From: Flavobacteriales bacterium UBA3442
GTDB taxonomy: Bacteria > Bacteroidota > Bacteroidia > Flavobacteriales > Schleiferiaceae
Length of the DNA: 64,000 nucleotides
Assembly: GCA_002378565.1 (NCBI GenBank)
Contig: DFSH01000036.1
Location: 23,399 to 87,398, forward strand
Direction: 5' to 3'
Made by a program: the position numbers and the translations under genes. Positions 48,963-57,121 of this stretch are shown here, one piece after another. Under the pieces are notes generated by a model, which was not told the DNA's origin, made no database searches, and saw only the letters and a list, made by a program, of their open reading frames with translations. Positions within the stretch are counted from its first letter, which is position 1. Every line of letters begins with the position of its first letter.

Positions 48963-49871
48963 ATGTCAGAACTTAACCTTCCGCATTTCTTTATTCTAGG
49001 CGCACCCAAGTGTGGCACCACATCATTGGCTGCCTACCTAGCGGATCACCCCAAGGTCTATTTCAGCCAACCCAAAGAGCCCAATTACTTCAATATGGAC
49101 TTCAGCGAGTCGCATCGCAAATTTCACAGCTTGGACAGCTATGCCAATGCATGCTTTCCTGCGGCATCCAAAGACCTGCTTCGGGGTGAAGCTACTGTCT
49201 GGCATTTGGTCTCCGATGTTGCCATTGAAGAAATTCTTAAGGCCGTTCCGCAGGCGCGCTGTATTGTGATGCTGAGGGATCCCAAGGAACTCATCCCATC
49301 CTTACATGCCACACTGCTCAGGGCACTCACTGAAGACGTCCATGACGCTCACCAAGCCTTCCTGCTGCAAGACCAACGGCGACAAGGCAAGCACATTCCG
49401 GCCACAAGCCGCAATTTGCATCAGTTGCTTTACACCGAGGTGGCAAGCCTTGGCAAGCAAATGCAACGCCTACAATCCTTGGTGCCTGAAAATCGGATCC
49501 ACTGCATTTGGTTTGATGACTTCAAGGCCAGCCCTAAAGCAGCTTATGAATCAACGTGTGGCTTTTTAGGCATTCAGCCTGAAGCCATTGAAACCTTCAG
49601 CAATCACAACCCAAGAAAGGTGATTCATGCCAAATGGCTGGCGTGGGTGATTGGGCGATTGAGTCAATCCAAATGGATTCGGAAAACCAAGCAATCCTTG
49701 GGATTCACGATGGGGAAAGGCCCGTTGAGCACCCTGAGTCAATTGAACAGCAAGGAGGTCGCATCTGAAGGAATCAGTTTGAATTTTCAAGCAGACATCA
49801 AAGAGGCCCTCAGTGAGGATGTGGCATTGTTGGCTTCATTGACCGGTCGCAACCTCGATCACTGGTTGTAG
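48963..49871 (+). CDS. PAPS-dependent sulfotransferase (first)
   Basis: 302 residues from MSELNLPHFFILGAPKCGTTSLA (ATG 48963); the longer frame to 48798 overlaps the DUF2147 gene and the terminator. The 5'-phosphosulfate loop GAPKCGTTS (about 12-20) and the 3'-phosphate-binding segment CIVMLRDPKELIPS (about 100-113) mark a cytosolic P-loop sulfotransferase using PAPS. The substrate is probably a glycan or lipid. It converges on a glycosyltransferase gene and overlaps its end by 13 bp. Confidence 0.88.
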   Translation: MSELNLPHFFILGAPKCGTTSLAAYLADHPKVYFSQPKEPNYFNMDFSESHRKFHSLDSYANACFPAASKDLLRGEATVWHLVSDVAIEEILKAVPQARCIVMLRDPKELIPSLHATLLRALTEDVHDAHQAFLLQDQRRQGKHIPATSRNLHQLLYTEVASLGKQMQRLQSLVPENRIHCIWFDDFKASPKAAYESTCGFLGIQPEAIETFSNHNPRKVIHAKWLAWVIGRLSQSKWIRKTKQSLGFTMGKGPLSTLSQLNSKEVASEGISLNFQADIKEALSEDVALLASLTGRNLDHWL

Positions 49872-50980
49872 GCTGCCATCAAGGCCTGACCCACAGAAGA
49901 CGCATCAAAGGCTGAGAAATCAAGGGCATCATTCGCCACCGCTATGGGCTGTTGCCACAATTGCTCCACGGCATCCGCAAAACCCTCTGCCGTCAAAGGT
50001 GCCAGAAAGCCAGTTCCTGCATGAATCCAATTTTGGAAGGCTGGAATGTCACTGGCAATCACCGGCAAACCACTTGCCAGAGCTTCCAAAACTACAATAC
50101 CAAAGGTTTCTGTTAAACTTGCCTGAAGCAGCATGTCAGATTGGCGATACCTCAAGGCCAATGCCTCTGCATCGAGGGTACCATGCCAAGTGACCTGGAC
50201 AGATTGGCTGTTCGCCAGTGCCTGAAGCGCCTGCAATCGATCGCCTGAACCCACATGGTGCAAATGCCATTGCACCGATGGATGGCGTTGATTCAAGATG
50301 GCAAGGGCCTCAATCAACAGATCGATGCGCTTGATGTGCTTGTTGGCTTCAATCAAACTGGCGACTGTCAATAGGTTCACCTCAGCTGACCGAGCATGCC
50401 TATGGCGTTTCTCATGGGTGAAGGCCTCCAAATTGACCACGTTGGGGATGACGGTGATCGGGGCAAGGTTCTCAAGTGTTCCTCGAAGGTCATTGGCAAG
50501 GTGTTCACTGACTGGGAAAATGGCACGTGCCTTCGCGTAGGTGGATCGGATGGATGGCCCTTTGAACCAATGTGTTGAAGCCTTAGCTGCCTTGGACCAA
50601 TGTTCCGTGATCCAATACGGGCAAGACCAACGACCCGCCAGATGTCTGGTCAAACTACCCGCAGGGTACACCACATGACCATGCAGGGATGTCGGTTGAT
50701 CATAACCCTGACGCGCATAAGATTTGGCAACAATCCAAGCAAGCAAAGCGGGCATGTGCAAGAGCCATTGCCAAAAGACGGATCGGATCTCGAGCACCAG
50801 CAACCCATCCCCCTGATCTTTCAGGTTGATTGTCAGGCAACGCGATGCAGGGGATACATCAACAAACAATAGCCTGCAAGAGGGTTGTCTTGCCTTGAAG
50901 GCCTTCCAATGGGCATCAATGAACGTGCCGCGAACCGGGTGATTCACATCGGGAAACCAGGTCGTGACCCACAGCGTCAT
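49859..50980 (-). CDS. Glycosyltransferase family 4
   Basis: 373 residues, GT-B fold. N-terminal TWFPDVNHPVRGTFIDAH, middle HGHVVYPAGSLTRHLA, and the C-terminal donor motif ETFGIVVLEALASGLPVIASD with the paired Glu residues (E-x7-E) of retaining GT4 enzymes. It is transcribed with the flippase and second sulfotransferase: its ATG overlaps the flippase stop by 4 bp. Confidence 0.9.
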   Translation of the reverse strand: MTLWVTTWFPDVNHPVRGTFIDAHWKAFKARQPSCRLLFVDVSPASRCLTINLKDQGDGLLVLEIRSVFWQWLLHMPALLAWIVAKSYARQGYDQPTSLHGHVVYPAGSLTRHLAGRWSCPYWITEHWSKAAKASTHWFKGPSIRSTYAKARAIFPVSEHLANDLRGTLENLAPITVIPNVVNLEAFTHEKRHRHARSAEVNLLTVASLIEANKHIKRIDLLIEALAILNQRHPSVQWHLHHVGSGDRLQALQALANSQSVQVTWHGTLDAEALALRYRQSDMLLQASLTETFGIVVLEALASGLPVIASDIPAFQNWIHAGTGFLAPLTAEGFADAVEQLWQQPIAVANDALDFSAFDASSVGQALMAAYNQ

Positions 50981-52458
50981 GATCGCAAGGGATTGATTCG
51001 ACGAATCATGGCATTCACATCAGGAGCCAGCTTGAAGCCGTACAAGGCAATCGCAAACCACAACAACCCCAACAACCAATGGAGCCCCATTGTCATCCAG
51101 GTTGATAGCGTCCACAGTTGGTCAGGCAGCACCTGCGCTTGTCCCCAAGCCAGCCAGGCCGCTAGCCCGAGCAAAGTCCAGGCAAAGGCAAGCATGAAGC
51201 GTGCATCCATCCACACATGACCGGACAGCCGGTACAAAGCCACCAATTTCAAGGCATTGTAGCTGAGCACTGCAACAAAAAAGACCTGCGACGCCCCCAC
51301 AACCCCGTGATCGGGGATCCAATAATAACCCAGCCCAAAGGCGACTGCAAGCATCAATCCATTGGCAAACAAGCCCCAACGGTAGAGTTTGGATGTCACC
51401 AAAACCAAGCCGGATGGCCCGGTGATTACATGGATCAACTGTGCCGCTGAAACCCATAAAACAGCCGACTCACCACCCTGGTAAGCTGGGGGAAGCCAAG
51501 CAAACATCCACGGGGCGATGGTGAGAACCATGAGAAAGATAAAGGAAGACAACATCCATTGACTGGCAAGCGATCGCAAACCAAGCGACTTGAGTTCTTC
51601 CCATGATTCTTCTGCAACCAATTTAGCAATGATGGGTCGCAAAGAGGCATTCATTGCCTTCATGGGAATTGCCACAACGATCCCAAAGTTGAAGGCAATG
51701 GCGTAATGCGCCACGGCAACCATGCCAAGCCACGCGCCAATCATCAAAATATCCAATTGGCCAAACATCATCGCGGCAACAGAGGTCAGCACCATGGTCA
51801 ATGCATAGGTTACAATAGGCTTTACCGCCACGGTCTCTTGACTGGCGGGCGGCAAGGTTTTCAGGGCGCGATGCCCCACCCAGATAGCCTGCAACAAGAA
51901 GCTGATGACGATGCCTGCAATCATTTGCTGGAAATCCAAGACGCCAAACATGGTTAGTAGCAGCAAAATACTGATGCTCAATTTCCTGCCACTGTCCTTG
52001 AGGACGTAAGGCAGAATAACTTCCTGGCGATGGATCAGTTGAGAAGCGTAGAGCTCAAAGAACACATAGGCTGCCACCAAGAGCCACATGACTGCCACCA
52101 TGGCATCTGGCCAATGGCCAATCACTAGCTGGCTCAGCGCCTCATCCCCTAGCCAGTAGCCCAGCAAAAGCAGAACCAATAAGGTCAATGACAGCAAATT
52201 CCTACCAAATCGCAGTAAATAACGGTGACTTCCCTGGGGAATTTTAGGCAACCAAGTGACCATGGCTTGCGGCCAACCCCAATGGGCAAAGGCGCCAACA
52301 ATCATGGCCGTAGAAATCATCCATCGGACAACACCCATGAAACCCGGGTCATCGGGGAAGGTCATGGGAAACAAAAGGAAGGCATTCAATGCCCCCAAGA
52401 GGGTTCCAACATAGCCAGATAGCATGATCCAGCCAGACTGCTTTGCTACGATACCCAT
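50977..52458 (-). CDS. Polysaccharide flippase, MOP/Wzx-like
   Basis: About 493 residues with some 12-14 hydrophobic helices. Start MGIVAKQSGWIMLSGYVGTLLG (ATG 52456-52458) is preferred over 52482 because it matches the usual family N terminus and shortens overlap with the upstream gene to 13 bp. Wzx/MATE-type proteins flip lipid-linked oligosaccharides across the inner membrane. It lies between a sulfotransferase and a glycosyltransferase, which supports glycan export. Confidence 0.85.
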   Translation of the reverse strand: MGIVAKQSGWIMLSGYVGTLLGALNAFLLFPMTFPDDPGFMGVVRWMISTAMIVGAFAHWGWPQAMVTWLPKIPQGSHRYLLRFGRNLLSLTLLVLLLLGYWLGDEALSQLVIGHWPDAMVAVMWLLVAAYVFFELYASQLIHRQEVILPYVLKDSGRKLSISILLLLTMFGVLDFQQMIAGIVISFLLQAIWVGHRALKTLPPASQETVAVKPIVTYALTMVLTSVAAMMFGQLDILMIGAWLGMVAVAHYAIAFNFGIVVAIPMKAMNASLRPIIAKLVAEESWEELKSLGLRSLASQWMLSSFIFLMVLTIAPWMFAWLPPAYQGGESAVLWVSAAQLIHVITGPSGLVLVTSKLYRWGLFANGLMLAVAFGLGYYWIPDHGVVGASQVFFVAVLSYNALKLVALYRLSGHVWMDARFMLAFAWTLLGLAAWLAWGQAQVLPDQLWTLSTWMTMGLHWLLGLLWFAIALYGFKLAPDVNAMIRRINPLRS

Positions 52459-53294
52459 GATGACAATTCCAATTGAGGGCATAACGTTTGAAGTGCTTGC
52501 ACGTCCTCTGTGTAGGCGGCTTTAACTTGACTCAGCAACTCAAGCTCTTCCTGATTTTTTTCTGGCATTCGACCTGCATTGAATCGCAAGTACAAAGGAA
52601 GCAAAGCCTCCTGAACCCCATGAGGGATGAAGCGCTGCAATTGCAAACCTAACCGGTGCAACATCTTGCTTTTGATGGCCACCGTCGCATTGTGCTGAAC
52701 AAAATCGTAGTGCTGATAGAATGCCCCATCCAGACCAAGGAAATTGGCCATAGATGCCATGGCATCAGCAGGATTGCTAACCAGGTTCTCAAACGTGTCG
52801 ACATGCACATGCTCCTCACCCAATGCATCAATCCATGGCTTGAGGTAGTTGGCATAACGGCCGTGGCTTAGTAGCTGGGGGTCTGAGGCATAGCTTGCCC
52901 AGCTTGTGGTGATTCGCTTGGTCCGATGGCGCTCAAAACGGTACTGACTGTAGAGCCTGGCACCTGGCTCTCGCAATAGAAAAATGACCTTTGGCGGACC
53001 CGGCAAGGCAGGAATGTGCTTCAAGGCATTGTGCTGGTAGATATAGGCAGCCGTGGCCTCCATGCAGAGCTGACCTGGCTTGCGCCCCTTGAAGTAGGAG
53101 GCGTAGGTTGACAAATCATGATCGATCACATTGGCCTGTCGATTGAAGCGACTGACTTGGTCTGCAAAGAAAAAAGTTTCCTTCACCGGGGAGGCGTAAA
53201 TGTCCGGGTGTGCCGCTAGCCAGAAATACACTGAACTGGTACCCGATTTGGGCGCGCCGGCCACAATAATCTGGGGTAATTCAAGGGCTTGCAT
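52446..53294 (-). CDS. PAPS-dependent sulfotransferase (second)
   Basis: 282 residues. The 5'-PSB loop GAPKSGTSSV (about 13-22), PVKETFFFAD, and the 3'-phosphate segment VIFLLREPGARLYSQYR (about 103-119) with the conserved Arg and Ser define the heparan-sulfotransferase-like group. It is more like animal glycan sulfotransferases in outline than the first copy and is not a close duplicate of it. First gene of a sulfotransferase-flippase-GT4 unit. Confidence 0.9.
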   Translation of the reverse strand: MQALELPQIIVAGAPKSGTSSVYFWLAAHPDIYASPVKETFFFADQVSRFNRQANVIDHDLSTYASYFKGRKPGQLCMEATAAYIYQHNALKHIPALPGPPKVIFLLREPGARLYSQYRFERHRTKRITTSWASYASDPQLLSHGRYANYLKPWIDALGEEHVHVDTFENLVSNPADAMASMANFLGLDGAFYQHYDFVQHNATVAIKSKMLHRLGLQLQRFIPHGVQEALLPLYLRFNAGRMPEKNQEELELLSQVKAAYTEDVQALQTLCPQLELSSWVS

Positions 53295-53355
53295 CTGAGA
53301 GCCAAATTAAGGTGTTTTTCTTCGTAACATTGCCTTTAACCTTAACTCATCTCGC

Positions 53356-55836
53356 ATGTCTCTTTTCCAACGCGACAACTTGACGTCCTGGCTCTTGCCT
53401 ATCGCAGTCCTTTTCACAGCTGTTGTCATTTATTTCTATCCCGTCATCCTTGGCGATCAGGTGATTGCACAAGATGACATCATGATGGGGTTGGCTAAAG
53501 GCAAAGAGATTGTTGATCACCGAGAAGCTACCGGTGAAGAGCCGCTCTGGACCAACAGCATGTTTTCCGGGATGCCAACTTTTCAAATTTCCACCGAATA
53601 CCCCAACAACTGGCTGAGCCATTTGCAGGGATTCATGTCCACGGTGATGATCAAACACAATGGCATCTACATCATCCTTTCATTGATGATTGGGTTTTTT
53701 GCCTTGATGCGCAGTGAAAAAGTGCGACCTGAACTTGCCACCATTGCAGCCTTAGCCTTTGGCTTCTCAGCCTTCTTTATCATCTCTCTTGCCGCAGGCC
53801 ACAATGCGAAAATCCGTACGGCAGCTTACATGGCGCCCCTAATCATGGGCGTGCTTCTCACCTACAGGGGCAAGCATCTGGTTGGCTTTGCATTGACCGC
53901 GCTTTTCACAGGCTTGAGCATTCATGCCAACCACTTTCAGATCACTTACTACACGGCCATCCCTATTCTGGCTGCTGTCATCACCTATGGTTTCATCCGT
54001 TTCAAAGCAGGAGAAAGCCGATCATGGATCAAGCAATCCTTCATCTTGTTGGCAGCTGCTGTTTTAGGTATTGGCCCCAACATTGGCAACCTCTGGTCTT
54101 CATCTGCTTACACGGAAGCCTCCATGCGTGGCGGCCATTCTGCCTTGGTTGAAGCCGAGGGCACCGGTGGGCTGGACTTTGACTATGCCATGAGCTGGTC
54201 TTATGGACCTGCTGAAACGCTCAACTTGATCATCCCTAATGCCACGGGCGGTGGCGCAAAACAAAGCTACCCTGACAGCAAACTCCATGAACTCCTGGTG
54301 AACAATTTCCGTTCTCAAGGCATGGGCAAACCCCTGGCTGAAAAGCAAGCTGAACAAGTGGTTGGCCAAGTGCTCTACTTTGGTGACCAATCCCTTGTCA
54401 ACGGTGCTTATTATGTGGGCGCAGCCGTCTTCCTCTTGTTTCTCATTGGGCTATTCGTGGTCCGAGGTGCTACCCTGTGGCTTGCTTTAGGCAGCTTGCT
54501 ATTGGTGCTATTGATGGCCTGGGGTAAGCATTTACCAGGTTTCAACGGGTTCCTCTTTGACCACATGCCATTGTACAACAAGTTCCGGGTGCCATCCATG
54601 GTACTTGTCGTGGCTTTCATGGTCATTCCATGGATTGGATTCAAAGGCTTAGAAGGCCTGCTTAACATGGACAAGGCCAAGGCCTTAACGATTTTGAAGC
54701 GAAGTGGCCTGATCGCCTTAGGTCTCTGTGGCGTTATCTACCTCTTTGGCGGCATGATCATGGGCTTGGAAGGTTCCAATGATGCTTATTGGGCTAGCAA
54801 AGGCCTACCCATGGACATCGTTCTGGATGACCGGTCTGGCCTGGTGAAAGCTTCAGCATTGCGCTCACTGATGATCATGGCAGCTGCCTGGTTGGCGCTA
54901 TTCCTTCACCAACGCGGCACATTGAAGACAGCCCTGTTCATTGCAGCGCTAGGCTTGATCGTTGTGGGTGACTTGTGGTCCTTTGACAAGGACCAATTAG
55001 GCCATGAGGACTTCATCACACAGCAGGATGCCAATGCGCGTCTGCAGCCCACAGCAACTGACTTGTTCATCCTCAAGGATGCCGACCCGCATTACCGCGT
55101 GCTGAACACCACAGTCAACCTCACAAGTGACTCTTACACCTCTGCCCATCACAAATCCATTGGGGGCTACCACGGAGCCAAATTGGCCCGCTACCAAGAC
55201 TTGATTGCAGGGCCTATGTCTGCAGGCAAACTGCCAATCTTTGGTATGCTGAATGCCAAATGGTTCATTGTCTCTGATGGCCAAGGTGGCAACCGTGCGG
55301 AGCTGAACCCCGAAGCTTGCGGTCATGCCTGGTTCCCAACAGAAATACGGGTGGTGGATGGCGCCAACGAAGCCATGGATGCCATCAGCTCAGAAGGTTT
55401 CAACCCTAAGACCACTGCCATTGTTGAGTCTGACATGATTGACCCTGAAGATGCTGGCAGCTATGCAGCAACACTTCGTTCAGCAACTGACAGCTCTTTT
55501 GAAGCAAGCATTGACATCGTTAAATACGCTGCCAATGTCTTGACCTACCAGGTGAAGAACCTAAGCGAGGACCGCTACGTGCTTTTTTCAGAGGTCTTCT
55601 ACCAGGCGCCAGGCCAGGCATGGACATTGACTGCAGACGGTGTTGATCTTGACATCTTACGCGCCAATTACATCCTTCGCTCTGCCGTGATTCCTGCGGG
55701 AACCAAGGAACTGGTTTTTGCCTTCCATCCTGAGACTTACCGCAAAGGGGAAAGCGTCAACTTGCTGTTCAGTATACTCCTTTTGCTCACCTTATTGGGT
55801 GCTGGATGGGCTGAACTCCGCGCAAAGCAAGACTGA
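53356..55836 (+). CDS. YfhO-family membrane protein
   Basis: 826 residues with about 13 transmembrane helices followed by a soluble beta-rich C-terminal domain (about 560-790) and a final helix. N-terminal PVILGDQVIAQDD and LWTNSMFSGMPTFQIS are typical of Bacteroidota YfhO-like proteins. In Gram-positives YfhO takes part in glycosylation of cell-wall polymers using lipid-linked sugars; here a GT-C-type transfer in the periplasm is plausible, not shown. The next glycosyltransferase starts 1 bp after its stop. Confidence 0.85.
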   Translation: MSLFQRDNLTSWLLPIAVLFTAVVIYFYPVILGDQVIAQDDIMMGLAKGKEIVDHREATGEEPLWTNSMFSGMPTFQISTEYPNNWLSHLQGFMSTVMIKHNGIYIILSLMIGFFALMRSEKVRPELATIAALAFGFSAFFIISLAAGHNAKIRTAAYMAPLIMGVLLTYRGKHLVGFALTALFTGLSIHANHFQITYYTAIPILAAVITYGFIRFKAGESRSWIKQSFILLAAAVLGIGPNIGNLWSSSAYTEASMRGGHSALVEAEGTGGLDFDYAMSWSYGPAETLNLIIPNATGGGAKQSYPDSKLHELLVNNFRSQGMGKPLAEKQAEQVVGQVLYFGDQSLVNGAYYVGAAVFLLFLIGLFVVRGATLWLALGSLLLVLLMAWGKHLPGFNGFLFDHMPLYNKFRVPSMVLVVAFMVIPWIGFKGLEGLLNMDKAKALTILKRSGLIALGLCGVIYLFGGMIMGLEGSNDAYWASKGLPMDIVLDDRSGLVKASALRSLMIMAAAWLALFLHQRGTLKTALFIAALGLIVVGDLWSFDKDQLGHEDFITQQDANARLQPTATDLFILKDADPHYRVLNTTVNLTSDSYTSAHHKSIGGYHGAKLARYQDLIAGPMSAGKLPIFGMLNAKWFIVSDGQGGNRAELNPEACGHAWFPTEIRVVDGANEAMDAISSEGFNPKTTAIVESDMIDPEDAGSYAATLRSATDSSFEASIDIVKYAANVLTYQVKNLSEDRYVLFSEVFYQAPGQAWTLTADGVDLDILRANYILRSAVIPAGTKELVFAFHPETYRKGESVNLLFSILLLLTLLGAGWAELRAKQD

Positions 55837-55837
55837 C

Positions 55838-57106
55838 ATGAAACTGCTTGTCATCTCCTACTATTGGCCGCCTGCAGGTGGTCCGGGGGTGCAGCGATGG
55901 CTCAAGACAGCCCTTGCACTGCAAGATCAAGGGCATGACGTTGAGGTGTTAACCGTTGACCCAAAGGCAGCAACCTATCCTCTGAAGGACATGAGCTTGC
56001 TGAAGGAAAGCGAATCCCTCACCGTTCATCACAGTGGCGCAACGGATTGGTTCAAGCGCTACCAACAACTGACCCGGCGCAAAGAGGTTCCCTTCAGTGG
56101 CTTTGCCAATCAAGCAGGCACGCCTGGCCCCTTGCAAAAGCTGTCACGCTTCATCCGGGGCAACTGCTTTTTGCCTGACCCAAGAAAGGGGTGGAACAAG
56201 CAAGCCACTGCTCTAGCCAACAAGCTATTGCAGTCCAAGGACTGGGACCTCATCATCACCACGGGACCGCCCCACTCCACCCATTTAATCGGGCAAACCC
56301 TGCAAAAAACCCATGGCATCACCTGGTGGGCAGATTTCAGGGACCCTTGGACCGATATCTACTATTATGATCAGTTCTACCCCACCCGATGGGCCAGAAG
56401 AAAAGACATGGCCATGGAGCAATCTGTGCTCAGTCAAGCAGACCGAATCCTTTGTGTCAGTGAGGATTTGAAGCGATTACTCAGCAGCAAAGTCAAGCGA
56501 TCCAGCAATGATTTTCACATCATGCCTAACGGCTACGACCCTCAAGACTTCAGCGATGCAGCCAGTCAGCCAAGCAATGAAGCCTTCACTCTGGCATACA
56601 CTGGCACATTGACCCTTCAATACCCTTTAGATGCACTCTACAAAGCCATTCAAGGGGTGATCGATGCCAGCCAAGCCATCAACTTGGTTATAGCAGGTCG
56701 TCCCGCCAAAGAATGCGTTGACCAATTGCAGCAGATGGCAAGGGTATCCAATGGATTATTCAGCTTCAAGGCATTGGGCTACTTGCCCCATGCAGAATCT
56801 GTCAAAGTGCTGGAACGTGCAGATGCTTTGCTTTTGCTGATTCCTGATTTGCCCAACAACAAAGGCATTCTCACAGGTAAATTGTTTGAATACATCGGCT
56901 CAGGTCGACCCATATGGGGGTTTGGGCCAGATGGTTCAGATGCACAAGCTATCCTTGACAAGGTCAACGCAGGCAAGCTCCACGAGGATCCCAACAAGGC
57001 CAGTCAACAATTGCTGTCATGGATGCATGACTGCCCGAGTGGGGCAAGCCAATCAGGCAAAGAAGCCTACACCCGAGCCGGCCTGGCAAAGGCCTTGATG
57101 GCTTAA
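55838..57106 (+). CDS. Glycosyltransferase family 4 (YfhO-linked)
   Basis: 422 residues from MKLLVISYYWPPAGGPGVQRW (ATG 55838). The longer frame to 55718 lies in the wrong frame over the YfhO gene. GT-B fold with WWADFRDPWTD and GILTGKLFEYIGSGRPIWGFG as the donor region. It is co-translated with the YfhO-like protein (1-bp gap), which suggests they act on the same glycan. Convergent with carB. Confidence 0.88.
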   Translation: MKLLVISYYWPPAGGPGVQRWLKTALALQDQGHDVEVLTVDPKAATYPLKDMSLLKESESLTVHHSGATDWFKRYQQLTRRKEVPFSGFANQAGTPGPLQKLSRFIRGNCFLPDPRKGWNKQATALANKLLQSKDWDLIITTGPPHSTHLIGQTLQKTHGITWWADFRDPWTDIYYYDQFYPTRWARRKDMAMEQSVLSQADRILCVSEDLKRLLSSKVKRSSNDFHIMPNGYDPQDFSDAASQPSNEAFTLAYTGTLTLQYPLDALYKAIQGVIDASQAINLVIAGRPAKECVDQLQQMARVSNGLFSFKALGYLPHAESVKVLERADALLLLIPDLPNNKGILTGKLFEYIGSGRPIWGFGPDGSDAQAILDKVNAGKLHEDPNKASQQLLSWMHDCPSGASQSGKEAYTRAGLAKALMA

Positions 57107-57121
57107 TAGATTGAGAGAATG

